From assembly GCF_000170895.1 (NCBI RefSeq), contig NZ_ABCS01000060.1:1-62480 (forward strand): a DNA stretch of 62,480 bases. Reading direction: 5' to 3'. A model generated the notes under the pieces. It had not been told where the DNA came from and searched no databases. It saw nothing but the letters and a program-made list of their open reading frames with translations. The translations under genes and the position numbers were made by a program. Each line of letters starts with the position of its first letter. Within the stretch, counting starts at the first letter, position 1. The stretch is from Plesiocystis pacifica SIR-1. GTDB taxonomy: Bacteria; Myxococcota_A; Polyangia; Nannocystales; Nannocystaceae. Below, in pieces: positions 1 through 10,400 of this stretch.

Positions 1-682
1 CTCGCATGTCCACGAGCAGGCCGTTTCGGTTCTCCATCAGCGCGTGCAATGCGAAGGACAGCCGGGCCTCTTTGCCCACGCCCTTGCGCATCAGCTTGGC
101 CTCGGGGTCTGTCTTGGACTCGTGGGTCTTGTTGCTGCGCTTGCTTCCCTTGAAGTCCGCGAAGCCGTTGTTGTCGTTGTCGCTGTCGTCTTCGTCCTTG
201 GGCCGGAAGCTCTTCATCGAGGCCCACGCGTCGAGCAGCGTTCCATCGACCGAGAAGTGGTCCTTGCTCATCAGACGGCGCGCCTGCGCCTCGGCGACCA
301 CGTGCTCGAAGAACTTGCGCGTGGCCTGGTACTCGAGCAGTCGGTCTCGGTTGTCCGAGAACGCGCAGTGATCGAAGGGCGTCTCGACCATGTCCATGCC
401 CAGAAACCAGCGAAACAGCATGTTGTAGCGCAGCTGCTCGCACAGCCGGACTTCGCTGGGGATCGAATACAGCGCCATCAGGAGCATCGACTTGAGCAGG
501 CGCTCGGGCGGCACCGAACGCCGACCACGCTTCGAGTACATGCGGTCGAAGGTCCGATCCATCCGCTTGAGAGCGGCGTCCGCGACCTCCTTGATCTCGC
601 GCAGCGGGTGATCCTCGGGGATCTGCTCCTCGATGTTCATCAAACACAGCATCGAGGCTTGCTTCGGCTGACGGCCACGCAT
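1..682 (-). CDS. IS5-family transposase, N-terminal part (runs off left edge)
   Basis: The minus strand reads an open frame from an ATG at 682 to the window edge, about 227 residues. It begins MRGRQ, followed by an IPEDHPLR motif, a GRRSVPPERLLKS motif, an LFRWFLGMD segment, an SDNRDRLLEY segment and a DHFSVDGTLLDAWASMKSF segment. These are the hallmarks of the widespread IS5-group transposases (DUF772 N-terminal region followed by the first catalytic Asp of the DDE domain, in FSVDGTLL). The rest of the DDE domain lies outside the window, so I cannot tell whether the copy is intact. I did not identify the terminal inverted repeat between 683 and 737. Confidence 0.85.
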   Translation of the reverse strand, partial: MRGRQPKQASMLCLMNIEEQIPEDHPLREIKEVADAALKRMDRTFDRMYSKRGRRSVPPERLLKSMLLMALYSIPSEVRLCEQLRYNMLFRWFLGMDMVETPFDHCAFSDNRDRLLEYQATRKFFEHVVAEAQARRLMSKDHFSVDGTLLDAWASMKSFRPKDEDDSDNDNNGFADFKGSKRSNKTHESKTDPEAKLMRKGVGKEARLSFALHALMENRNGLLVDMR

Positions 683-737
683 GACTTCGATAGATCATGC
701 GCGGTCGTTGATGTCGAGGTCTTTTTCCGATGTCCTG

Positions 738-1073
738 CTAGGGCTCCGACAGTAGAATCCGCGCGACTTTGAGCAGTGTCTGGATTTCCTCTTTATCGCG
801 CCCAACCAGCAAGTCCGCCAACTCCCGCTCGACGGGGAGCATGCCGATCTCATAGCTCGCCAAGATGGTCGACAGCCGCAGCCCGAGGCCCGTCGCCAAC
901 CCGACGAGCGTGTTCAAACTCGGCGAGAACGTCCCATGCTCCAACCGGCGGATGGTGTCGTTCGACAAGCCCCCGCGTGTCGCCAAGGCCTCCTGCGACA
1001 GGCCCCTCGTCTTCCGGAGCCGACGCAGATGCTTGCCGAACCCCTTGGGATCGATCGCATAGCCCTCAGTCAC
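738..1073 (-). CDS. XRE-family transcriptional regulator
   Basis: About 111 residues. I choose the GTG at 1073 because GGAGG sits 9 bases upstream; a longer frame to 1121 has no such site. Residues about 12-65 form a classic helix-turn-helix: FGKHLRRLRKTRGLSQEAL, then LSNDTIRRLEHGTFSPSLNTL. The C-terminal half (YEIGMLPVERELADLLVGRD) is shared in style with the regulator at 35604-35990, suggesting a lineage-specific family. It probably represses or activates nearby genes; the target is unknown. It lies between the IS5-type transposase and the secreted-protein/kinase/ECF module. Confidence 0.8.
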   Translation of the reverse strand: MTEGYAIDPKGFGKHLRRLRKTRGLSQEALATRGGLSNDTIRRLEHGTFSPSLNTLVGLATGLGLRLSTILASYEIGMLPVERELADLLVGRDKEEIQTLLKVARILLSEP

Positions 1074-1304
1074 GCGCTCGCCTCCGGCGCTGGGAGGCGG
1101 CACAGCTGCGCAGGAGCACACGGAAGAAGTGCAGGATGGTCATCATCCCCGGAGGACGGCCACCTTCTGAAACGTTCGGACTTTTTTCGTTTTTCTTGCC
1201 CCGGACGTCGCCAGCGCCCCCGCCCTGCTCGCCGTCGAGGGCTCCCAATCGCCGCAGAACGGCCGCAAACCGGGCATCAGGGGCCTCCCGGGTAGCATTC
1301 GCCC

Positions 1305-1793
1305 ATGCAACGCCCCTTCTTCCTCTCCTCCCTTCTGGCGGGCTCGCTCCTGGTGCTCAGTGCCGCCCCTGCCCATGCGCAGTACCGCGATCTCTGCGAC
1401 AGCTCGAAGGTCTGCGAGTACACGGGCCCGAACGCGCCGGTCCTCGACGCAGACGTCTGCCTGGATCCCACGGGAACCGTCCGGCTAAAGGGCTCGGCGG
1501 GCTGCAGCCACGCCGAGATCCCCTTCCACGCGCGCTTTGGCGAGGTCTATGAGCCGCTCCAGCAGCTCGTCGTCGCCTACATCCCGCTCCAGAGCGCTTG
1601 CACGGTCCCGGGGCTGTGCGAGGCCAAGGAGGAGTACAGCCCCAACACAGGCACCGCGCAGGCCCTGTGCTGCATCAACGGAGTCTGCTGGCCGGGCATC
1701 GACGGGTGCCAGGGGACCCTGATGTGGTGCGACGACGGGGTCTGCAACGAGGACGGGACCGTCACCTGCTTCGAGGGGACGGCACTGCCCTGA
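1305..1793 (+). CDS. Secreted cysteine-rich protein (module copy 1)
   Basis: 162 residues with a Sec signal peptide: basic start, hydrophobic core, AHA-Q cleavage site near residue 25. The mature part holds 13 cysteines, including a CC pair and a CNEDGTVTCF end, so it is probably a disulfide-rich exported protein. A paralogue at 32937-33419 keeps all 13 cysteines and the stretches DADVCLDP, RLKGS, VVAYIPL and DDGVCNEDGTVTCF. Both copies sit next to a convergent Ser/Thr kinase whose 3' end overlaps this gene by about 30 bp, and an ECF sigma factor follows. I recognise no family. It may be the output or the sensed ligand of that module; this is inference. Confidence 0.8.
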   Translation: MQRPFFLSSLLAGSLLVLSAAPAHAQYRDLCDSSKVCEYTGPNAPVLDADVCLDPTGTVRLKGSAGCSHAEIPFHARFGEVYEPLQQLVVAYIPLQSACTVPGLCEAKEEYSPNTGTAQALCCINGVCWPGIDGCQGTLMWCDDGVCNEDGTVTCFEGTALP

Positions 1794-3054
1794 CTCGCCC
1801 GAGCAGCGCCGAGACCTTGTCCGAGGCCGAGAGGAAGAGCTGGGAGTCCCCCGACTTCGCGGCCAGGTGGGAGACCAGCAGCCATGCCTCGGCGGCCTCG
1901 ACGGGTTTGGCGGCGGCCTCGAGGTGCGTGGCGACGGCGACAGCGAAGCTGATGAAGTCTGTTTCTCGGTCCTGACGGGCAGCTTCGAGGTAGCTGTCTT
2001 GGAGCGCCTGGAGGGCTTCTTTGTGATCTCGAGCTCGGAGGGCCTCGACGAGCTCGAGCTTGGGGAGCTCGTCGGGCAAGACCACGGGCGCGCGCTCTCG
2101 TACGGACCACAGGTAGACGATGTTGAGGCTGAGCAAGCCGACGGTGACGATGCTCCCGAGCACCCACGGCCAGCGCCGGACCTTGCTCGCGCCGCCGAGG
2201 ACGTCCAGTAGCCCGCCCATCGTTGGCCACCTGTCGCCCGGGAGCGGGGACATCCCGCGTTCCAGCGCCTGGCGAACCCGACGAGGGAGGCGCTCACCGC
2301 CTCGCGGAGGCGCCTGGATTGCGTGGAAGCGGGCCTCCAAGTCCCGACCGTCTAGCGCGAAGGGGTTGAGCCCGCTGAGTGCCTCCCACAGGCTCACGCA
2401 ATAGGAGAACTGGTCTCCCTTCTCGCCTGTTCTCTGTCCTCGCAGAGCTTCTGGGGGAAGGTAGGCGAATGTGCCGTAGACCTGGTCGGGTGAGCCGGCC
2501 TCCCCTTGGAGCGACTCGAGGTTCCGGGCCAGGCCGAAGTCCAGGACGACAGCACGGCCCTGGTCGTCCAGGCGGACGTTCCCAGGCTTGAAGTCCCGGT
2601 GGGCCATCCCATGACGGTGGGCGGCTTCGAGGCCCTTACCCGCCTCGAGGTAGCGCTCGAGGATCGCCTTCGTACTCTTGCCTCGGCACCACTCGCCGAG
2701 GGTCGGCCCCTCGAGGAGCTCGAGGACGAGCCAGCGATAGTCGTCCTTGGTCCCGTGGTCGTGGATACGCACGATGTTGGGGTGTCGCAGCTGGGCGAGG
2801 AGCTTGCCCTCCCGCTCGGCGACATGGGGATCGCCCAGGGGCATGACCTTGACGGCTACTTTGCGCTCCAGCTCGTGATCCTGGGCCAGGAAGACGGTGC
2901 CGTAGCTGCCCTTGCCGATGCGCTCGAGGAGCTCGAAGCGGTCCGCGATGCTGACGGACTGCGGGTACTGGTCCGCCCCGAAGGCCTTGAACATGCGGGC
3001 CTCGTAGAAAGCATCCTCGATCGAGAGGATCGCATCGGGGGAGCTGTCTTCCAT
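1762..3054 (-). CDS. Membrane-anchored Hanks-type Ser/Thr protein kinase (module copy 1)
   Basis: 430 residues from the ATG at 3054. An upstream in-frame start at 3093 would overlap the divergent sigma gene. The kinase domain spans about 40-290: Gly-rich loop GKGSYG near 47-52, ATP lysine in VAVKV (residue 69), catalytic loop HRDFKPGN (152-159), and DFG at 172-174. A transmembrane helix at about 295-315 is followed by a 110-residue helical, TPR-like C-terminal region that would be outside the membrane. All catalytic residues are present, so it should be active. It is divergent from the ECF sigma gene with only 37 bp between starts, and convergent with the secreted Cys-rich gene. A signalling unit of kinase, sigma factor and exported protein is the likely meaning. 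Confidence 0.9.
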   Translation of the reverse strand: MEDSSPDAILSIEDAFYEARMFKAFGADQYPQSVSIADRFELLERIGKGSYGTVFLAQDHELERKVAVKVMPLGDPHVAEREGKLLAQLRHPNIVRIHDHGTKDDYRWLVLELLEGPTLGEWCRGKSTKAILERYLEAGKGLEAAHRHGMAHRDFKPGNVRLDDQGRAVVLDFGLARNLESLQGEAGSPDQVYGTFAYLPPEALRGQRTGEKGDQFSYCVSLWEALSGLNPFALDGRDLEARFHAIQAPPRGGERLPRRVRQALERGMSPLPGDRWPTMGGLLDVLGGASKVRRWPWVLGSIVTVGLLSLNIVYLWSVRERAPVVLPDELPKLELVEALRARDHKEALQALQDSYLEAARQDRETDFISFAVAVATHLEAAAKPVEAAEAWLLVSHLAAKSGDSQLFLSASDKVSALLGRVRAVPSPRSR

Positions 3055-3091
3055 GCGGACGCGTGGCCATGGTAAACGACCGACCACCCGC

Positions 3092-3622
3092 ATGCAGAGC
3101 GACGCCGAACTCTTCGCCGCGGCCAGCCAGGGCGACCAGCATGCCTTCGCCGTGCTGGTTCATCGGCATCGCCGCTGGGCGGAGCTCTACGCGATCAAGT
3201 GTGGGGCTGGGTCTGAGGCTGCTGATGTCGCGCAGGAGGCCTTTCTCAAGCTGCTTCGATCGAAAGACAAGGAGCTGCGGAGTGACTCGCTGCGTTCGCT
3301 GTTGAGCGTGGACATCCACTTCCAGGTGCTGCGGTTGCTTCAGAAGCAGGCCAGGCAGATGCAGCTCGAGGGGGGATCGGCGATCCCCGACCAGGAGACT
3401 GGCCTGAGCCAGGTTGCCCGTCGGCGGCGGTTGGCGGCTCGGGTGGTCGAGGCGATGGAGCGTCTGCGGAGCACGGAGCGGCGGTTGCTCGAGCTTCGGC
3501 ATGTGGAGGGGCTGCGTCCGGTGGAGATCGCGGAGCGAACTGGGCGGACGGACGCGGCGATCCGGGCGGCGCTGTTTCGGGCGCGGCGAGCGTTGCGGCT
3601 GGAGCTGGGGCTCAGTAGCTAG
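3092..3622 (+). CDS. ECF-type RNA polymerase sigma factor (module copy 1)
   Basis: 176 residues from the ATG at 3092. Region 2 (about 15-56, with AADVAQEAFLKLLRS) and region 4 (about 122-172, with RRLLELRHVEGLRPVEIAER, then TDAAIRAALFRARRAL) are clear. No anti-sigma factor gene is adjacent; the neighbour is a Ser/Thr kinase, fitting ECF groups that are controlled by phosphorylation. The likely target is the nearby secreted Cys-rich gene, but this is inference. A second, divergent copy of the same arrangement occurs at 34868-35407. Confidence 0.88.
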   Translation: MQSDAELFAAASQGDQHAFAVLVHRHRRWAELYAIKCGAGSEAADVAQEAFLKLLRSKDKELRSDSLRSLLSVDIHFQVLRLLQKQARQMQLEGGSAIPDQETGLSQVARRRRLAARVVEAMERLRSTERRLLELRHVEGLRPVEIAERTGRTDAAIRAALFRARRALRLELGLSS

Positions 3623-3718
3623 CCTATTCGTTCATAGAGCGTGTCCAAATGCTGACCGCCAAGGAGCGAGGAAGTGTGCTCCGTGTAAACTCTGGGCAAG
3701 TGGCACTTGAGCAAAGTA

Positions 3719-4105
3719 TCAGCAGAAAGGCTCCTGCTCGTCATCAAGATTGGGATCGAGGGACTCGATAAAGTCGTCGTCTTCCAGGTAGTCAAGCATG
3801 CGATCGTGCAGTACAGCATCATCTCCTGATGACGGGCGCTCCGAAAATTTATCGCTTTGACGCACCGCCAGTTCGGCCCCCTCGCGTGACATCTTCCCGA
3901 AATCGATAAGGGACTTGATGCACACTGCCGTAGACATCTTTGTGCCTGCCAAGAATTCTACGAGCTCGTCGGTGCTGGCTCCTGCGGCAGTCATTTGGGA
4001 GAGGTTTTCTCGGATGCGTTGGGTGGTGTGCTCGCCCATGAAATCAGGTGGCTTGATGGTATAAGAAGTGAATCGAGATTTTCGAGGGTGCAGCACGCTC
4101 TCCAA
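3719..4105 (-). CDS. Unknown small protein at the end of the Tc toxin operon (candidate immunity or accessory)
   Basis: 128 residues if the TTG at 4105 is used; an ATG at 4039 would give about 106. The sequence is helical and charged, with an acidic tail (YLEDDDFIESLDPNLDDEQE). There is no signal peptide or membrane segment, so it is probably cytoplasmic. It is the last gene of the minus-strand run TcA, TcB-TcC, EF-Tu-like, this gene, starting only 5 bases after the previous stop. Position directly after a polymorphic toxin tip makes an immunity role plausible, but I recognise no family. Base composition around it is lower in GC than in the toxin genes, as is usual for exchanged toxin-immunity ends. 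Confidence 0.65.
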   Translation of the reverse strand: MESVLHPRKSRFTSYTIKPPDFMGEHTTQRIRENLSQMTAAGASTDELVEFLAGTKMSTAVCIKSLIDFGKMSREGAELAVRQSDKFSERPSSGDDAVLHDRMLDYLEDDDFIESLDPNLDDEQEPFC

Positions 4106-4110
4106 TGAAT

Positions 4111-4443
4111 TTATAGTTGGCAGCCTGGGCTGGCCCTTAGTGTTGGGTCAATTATCCTCACGATTGTTCCGTGAGCAATTTCGGCATGGCCTTGACGCAC
4201 GGTGAAGTATTGACCGACGTACATTCTTTGGGCGTGCTGCTCCGGTGCAAGCAGTGTTAAATGTGCCTGTGCGGACTCGCCAGGGTTGATCTGAGACTTT
4301 CCAATGTAGGTGTGCACTGCGTCGTGTAAGGTCGTGCCACCATAGAAGTCGTGGGGCACACGAAAGCCTGACTGGACGGGGAACTGTCGACCTCCATCTT
4401 TAGTAGAGGTGAAGGTCAGCGTGACTTCGATGTGGGGAGACAT
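4111..4443 (-). CDS. Stand-alone EF-Tu beta-barrel-like protein, possible immunity protein
   Basis: 110 residues. The pattern HIEVTLTFTSTKDGGRQFPVQ, GFRVPHDFYGG, NPGESAQAHLTLLAPE, YVGQYFTVRQGHAEIAHGTI and a closing RIIDPTL resembles domain III of elongation factor Tu (the pattern GRxxPVxxGYRP, G..VxAxLxxLxPE and FxIREG..IG.GxVT). No GTPase domain is present, so it cannot act as an elongation factor. Free-standing proteins of this type are common next to Rhs-type toxins. It starts 5 bases after the TcB-TcC stop and is probably co-translated. It could bind the toxin tip or shield a translation factor from it; both are inference. Confidence 0.7.
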   Translation of the reverse strand: MSPHIEVTLTFTSTKDGGRQFPVQSGFRVPHDFYGGTTLHDAVHTYIGKSQINPGESAQAHLTLLAPEQHAQRMYVGQYFTVRQGHAEIAHGTIVRIIDPTLRASPGCQL

Positions 4444-4448
4444 GGCGC

Positions 4449-7400
4449 TTACAGGAGAGGAGTGTAGTTTAGGATGGACGGAGGGGACAATAACTGTAGG
4501 AGATCCGTCGGCAATACGACGGTGGGCACCGCGCCGTCGACCAGAAGGGTGTTGCCCTGGGGTATCATGTCGAGGCTACTTCGGGGTATCGATGTCTCAA
4601 CGATTGTCATTGGTTCCTTCGAGAAACGGTGCAAAAGCTTGGCCTCTTCTGCTGCACCATCCAGCGTCGTTGAGAAGTACTTGACCTCTATCCCGTAGGG
4701 GTTTCGAAACTCTCCTGTTGCCTGGATATCGGCCAGTTCGGCGGGCTCCACAGCCCGGTAGAGCGGTACTGAGTCTTCTCCCCCTACAGCACTTGCAACT
4801 TCCGTTGAGCCACGAGCGCCCGCACTCGATGCTGATTGAGCTGAGAGCTCAGTTTGAGACTGGAGGACAGGGACTTCACTCGCAGATGGCTTTGTGCCCC
4901 ACAGCCCAGGCCCTGTTGAACCAACCGACCTCGCAGTTGCCTGAAAACCAAGGCCAAGCCGAACGAGAGTTGCCATCTCATCAGGGTCTGCCCCGGCCAA
5001 GTTGTTTTCCATCGATGCGCGTAACATGACGTGGATTCCGTCCTCGACATGTTTTCCTCGAACTGACTGGGTCGCCCCCTGAACGACGAGTGCCCAGCCC
5101 TCGATGATTCCGACGGTTGAAGCTCCTCCAGTGGGGGCCTCCGCAAATGCTGAAATCGTGATCATTGCGATTCCCGCTGTGACTTGCGACATCGCCTCGA
5201 TCTGGAACCCAGACCGAAGGATTATGTTTGCGGCATTCGCGTCTCGGCGGGCAGCGTGGATGTCCTGCCAGAGTTCTTGGCGTCGAATAGCGATATCTCG
5301 CTCGGCGTATTCGATGGTGGCGAGAAAATCGAGAGTGTCGCGCGCGGCCTGAGAGTGTTTGCCTCCCGACAAGAGTTGTACGGCGAGCAGTGACTCACGA
5401 GCAGCTGCCTCTTCGCGCCACTGGTCGAGTTGTTGTTCGCTGCGACCGATTTGATAGGCGCGCTCGGCGAAGTTGCCCCACTGGTCCGAGTAGATATGGT
5501 TTTCTGATTCTCCTGCGAACCCAGTAGGGTCGACAAAGTTGGTCGGGTTGCCACGGACGTAAGCGAAGCGGTTGACGCCATCCCCAAGCCCGATGGGGTC
5601 GGCCGCGGTCCACCGCCCGAGCCAAGGCGCGTAGTAGCGCGCCGAGTGGTAGCTGAGCCCCGTCTCCTCATCCCGCTCCATGCCCGTGAAGCGGTAGCGC
5701 TTGGGCGGGACGTCGAGCTGACTGTCCACCATGCGGTACGCGCTCGTGCCGTAGGGGTGGTACTCCTCGTGCGAGATGATGGCGCCGGTCTCGGAGACCT
5801 CCGTGGTCGCCGAGCCGAGGTGGTTGCTGAGCTGAAAGCGCCAGCTGGGGGTCGGGTCGTTCGCGGCCGCGCCGTCGAGGACGGTGCGGGTCTCGACGAG
5901 GGCGCCGCCGACGTGGAGGGTCTGCCACTCCTCCTCGAGCTGGCCGTTGACACGCTTGCGGTAGCGCTCGATGGCCCCGACGTAGACGCGCTCTTCGGTC
6001 GTGCTGCCGGAGTGCACGACGAATTTCCGCACGCGCTGGCCCCCGGCGTACTGGCAGTAGACGGTCTGGGAGCCGACCTCGACGCGGTGGAGCTGCTCGA
6101 GCTCGTCCCAGGCCATCGCCTGGAGGTGGGGCATGGTGGCGAGGTTGCCGTGGGCGTCGTGGGCGTAGCTGTGGCTGTAGGTGGGGGTGTCGCTGTAGAG
6201 GGGGCCCTGGGAGTCACCAGGGGCTGAGGTGGCGACGAGGCGGTTGCCGGTGGTGGCGTACTGGTAGTGCCGCGTCCAGCCCGAGCCCGTGCTGGGGAGG
6301 TGCTGGACCTTGGTCAGGTTGCCGACGCCGTCGTAGCTGTAGCGCTGGGTGTAGCGGCGTAGCGCGTTGGGGTCATTGGCCATGGGCGCGGCGGCGCCGT
6401 CCGGGGGGAGCTGAGCGTGGGTGCGCTGGCTGGTGCCCTGGGAGGCGTGCTCGCGGCCGGTGGCCTCGACGAGGCGGTAGAGGGGGTCGTAGACGTAGGA
6501 GTTGGCGGCGTGGACGACCTGATTTTGGAAAAAGACGGTCTGCTGGGCGTGGTCGCGGATGTCGGTGATGTTGCCGACGGGGTCGTAGTGGTAGCGGAGG
6601 TCCTGGAGACGCTCGCCGTCGCTGGTCCGGGTGGTCAGGATGTGGCGCAGACGGAAGGTCAGCGGGTCATAGTCGTGGGTGGTGACGGTGGCGTTGGCGG
6701 CCCGGGCGACGCGGGTTTGACGGCCGTGGACGTCGTAGGTGAGGTCGGAGAGGACGGGGCTAGCCGTGGCCGCGCCGCGGTGGTGGCAGTCGACAGAGGC
6801 GAGCAGGCCGCGCTGGTTGTAGGCGTAGGTGACGGTAGAGCCGTCGGGAGACAGCGCGGTGAGCAGCCGGCCGAGGGCGTCGTGGGTGCTCTCGCTGGCG
6901 AGGAGCTCGTCCTCGCCCTCGAGCGAGAGCGCTGCCGCGGCGGCCATGGCTTCGATGGTGGTGTGCGGGGCGAGGGCTGTCCAGTCGTTTTTGGCCTGGG
7001 GGTCGGCGAGCAGGCGCTGCTCGACGCGGGTGGGGAGGCCCTTGAAGTCGTAGGCGACGACGGTGGATTGACCACCGCCGCCGTAGCTTCGGTAGACGCG
7101 GCCGCGGTGGTGGGCAGCGTCGGGGTTGGGGAGGGCGTCGCCGTAGAGGGTGCGGGAGAGCAGGACTTCGGTGCCGGACGCGAGGTGGACGTAGCTGTCG
7201 ACGGGTCGGCGCAAGGCGTCGAAGGTCGAGCGGAAGCACTGGCCGCGCTGATCCCAGCTGCGCAGGGGCTCTCCGGCGATGGTGGTCAAGCCCCAGCGCG
7301 AACCGGCGTCGACGCTCGACTCGGAGAGCAGCTGGCCGAGGAAGCCGTAGGTGCGCTGTTCGGCGATGTTGCCCCGGGCGTCGATGATCTTCGTGGGCAG

Positions 7401-10400
7401 GCCGCGGATGTCGAGCTCGGCGCGGGTCTCGAGGAGTGCTCCGTCGCCGAGGTCATCGATCGCGAGGAAGGGCCGACCGAGGCTGTCGAGGACGGCGCGG
7501 CTCGGGGTGTCGCGGTGCTCGAAGGCGAGCTGAGCCGCGCGCTTTTCCTTTTGCTCGTCTTCGGTCGCGCCGGGGAGGGCGATGCGCTCGGCGTACCAGC
7601 TGCTGTCCGCGACGGTGTCGTTGGGGTCGTAGCTGACGAGGGTCCAGGGGGTGGTCTCGACCTTGGAGAAGGTCCCGTTGGGGAGGTCCGTGCGGACGAC
7701 GCGGCCGATCGGGTCGTAGTGCATGAGCGGGCTGACGCCCTGCTCGACGAGCTCGGCCTCGTCCTCGTACTCGTGGGTCGAGGAGAAGTAGGGCTCGTAC
7801 TGGCGAAGGACCTGGCCCTTGTTGTCGAGGATCGCGCGACCGTTGCCGATCCACCGGAGGTTCGGGGCGGTGTCCTCGAGGATCGGCAGGCCGTCGCCGC
7901 CGAGGATCAGCTGGCCGTCCGCGTCGCGCTTGGGAGCGGGTCCGGGCTCGGCCTGGGCCTTGACGAGGATGGTCTGTCCCGCGCCGCCGAAGTAGGCGTA
8001 GCTGTGCTGCCAGGCGGTGTTTGGATCGCCGTGGGTCTCGCGGGCGCGGGCGTGGGCGCGGTTGGGCAGGCCCTGGTCGCGGAAGCGAAACAGCTCGTAT
8101 TCGAAGACCGCGGTGGGCTCGTCGAGGGTGTCGCCCTCGCCGTTCGGCCCGAGGATCGCGGACTTGACGACCACGCCGCGGGTGTCGAAGGCGACCTGAC
8201 TGCGGGTTCCGTTGATGTCGGTCTGCTCCCAGGGGCTCAGCAGGCGGTAGTCGTTTTGAACGTGGACGGTGTGCCCGAGGGGGGAGCTCGCGCTGACGGG
8301 GAGCAGCGCGTGGGCGTCGACGGTGGTCGTGTACTGGTTCCCGAAGGGGTCGACGAAGGTCGTCCCGGCGTAAAAGAGGGCGGGATCGGGGATGGTGTGG
8401 CCGGAGACGAGCCACAGGCCCCCGTTGTCGGCCTCGTAGCGGTAGCCGCCCTCGGACTCGAGCAAGGCGAGGCTGGGCGCGTGGTCGAGGGCGCCGAACA
8501 CTGCGGTGAACTGCGACTCGTCGAGGGCGCGGGTGAGGCTGTCGTAGGGCAGCGCGCGCACGCCGTGCTGACCCTCGGGCAAGGGGCCGGAGAGGTCGTC
8601 GGCGTAGTAGCGGACCCGCCCGTGGCCCAGCAGGCGCTTGTGGACGGTGTCGGCGGGCGGCGGCTGGTCCTGGGTGTAGGGGACCTCGAGCGCGCTCGCG
8701 CATGCGCTGCGGAGCGCCTCGAACTCGACACGGGCCGAGGCCGAGGGAGCGACGCCGAGCAGCTCGAAGGACTTCGACTCCAGGCCGATGCCCAGCCGGA
8801 GGCGGTCGGGGTCACCGTGGTCGTGGGCGACGCTCGCCTCGCTGAGGGTGACGTGGGCCTTGCTCTGCTCGGGGTGGAGGTCTGGGGCTCCTGGGCGACG
8901 CGGGTAGACGAGGGCGGCGCTGCGCAGCACCGTGCCGAAGTCGTCGACCTCCAGGGTCATGCCGTGGCTGACGCGTGGATCGGTCGGCTCGCGGTCGTAG
9001 TGCGTCGTCAGGGTCTCCCTCGAGTGGACCAGGAACACGCCGTGGTCCCGATCCCGCGGGCCCTTGGGTTGCAGGCAGGACAGGGCGAAGTTGGCCTCGC
9101 TGACCGTGTAGGGGTGCGGCTCCTTGATGGGATCGCCGTCGAGGGCGTAGACCTCGCTGCGGAGCACGCGGCCGCGAAGGGCACGCGCTGCTTCCCGGGC
9201 TTCTCGAGGCGTGAGTCCGTCGGGCCAGACCGAGTCGGGGAGGACGAACGCGCTTGGATCGCCGGCGTAGTACTCCTGGGAAAAGATCGCCGAGACGCGC
9301 TGCCAGCCCGCGAAGGCTCCGGTGTGCATCCACGTCTTGGTGTGCACGGGCGGCTGGTGGAGCTTCTCCTCGACGGTGTTCGAGGGGGCGTGCTCGAAGC
9401 TGAACAAGCTCGCGTCGGCGTCGGAGAAGGCCTCGAAGGACTCGGTGTCCCAGGTCTCGACCATGCCAAAGCCACGGAACTCGCGCTCGTACGCGTCGTG
9501 GTAGCCGTGGTGGTAGGCGTAGTGGCGGACGGCCTTTTGCTGGCTGATCTGGTCGTGGGTCTCGACCCGCGCGACGAGCTGCACCGGGTAGGGCAAGGAG
9601 GTGGCCCAGGGTCTCCCGGCGGCGCGGTCACGCAGGTAAAAGGTCGTCGAGGGCTCGTAGTGGGTGCGCGTGACGAGGCCCCGGTTGTTGTCGACCTCGA
9701 CGAGGAGGTTGGGCTTTTGGGGGCCGTTGAGGTCGAGGTAGCGGAGTTGAAGGCCGCGCTCTGCCCCGAGGGGGCTCGACCACACCAGGCAGGCGGTCCC
9801 TCGGCCTTCGAGGTCGATGACGTCGACGGTGCCAGCGGCGTGGGCCAGGGGGAAGGCGTTGAGGCGCTGCGCCGAGGAAAAGGTGTTGCCGGACAAGTTC
9901 TTGCGGACGAAGCAGCCGCGCGCGCCGAGGTAGATCAGATCGCTGGGCCCCGTGCCGTCGAGATCGACGAGCTTGACCCGCGCGGGCGAGAACTGGTCCG
10001 GGTGGTCGAGGAGGGTGTCGCCGCCCATGGCCGTGCGCACGCCGAAGCGGCCGTAGCCGAGGTTGGGCCAGTAGTGGACGCCGCCGCTGCTGATGCACAC
10101 CAGATCCGCGAGGCCGTCGCCGCTCATGTCGGCGAACAGCACGGCGCGCTGGGGGTCGCGGAAGATCAGGCGGGGGGAGCCGTGCTGATCGCGGGGCAAG
10201 GGGACGCGCTGGGCGGCCTCGAAGCCCCGCTTGCCGGCGCTGCGGTACCAGTCGAGGTGCTCGCCTCGGGGGATCAGCAGGTCGGGGAGACCGTCGCCGG
10301 CCAGATCGAGGCGCTGGGCCTCGGGGTGGCTGAGATCCGCGGTCGGGAGCTGGGCGAAGGGGACGAACTCTCCCCACTCTCGCCCGGTGCCGTCGGGGTG

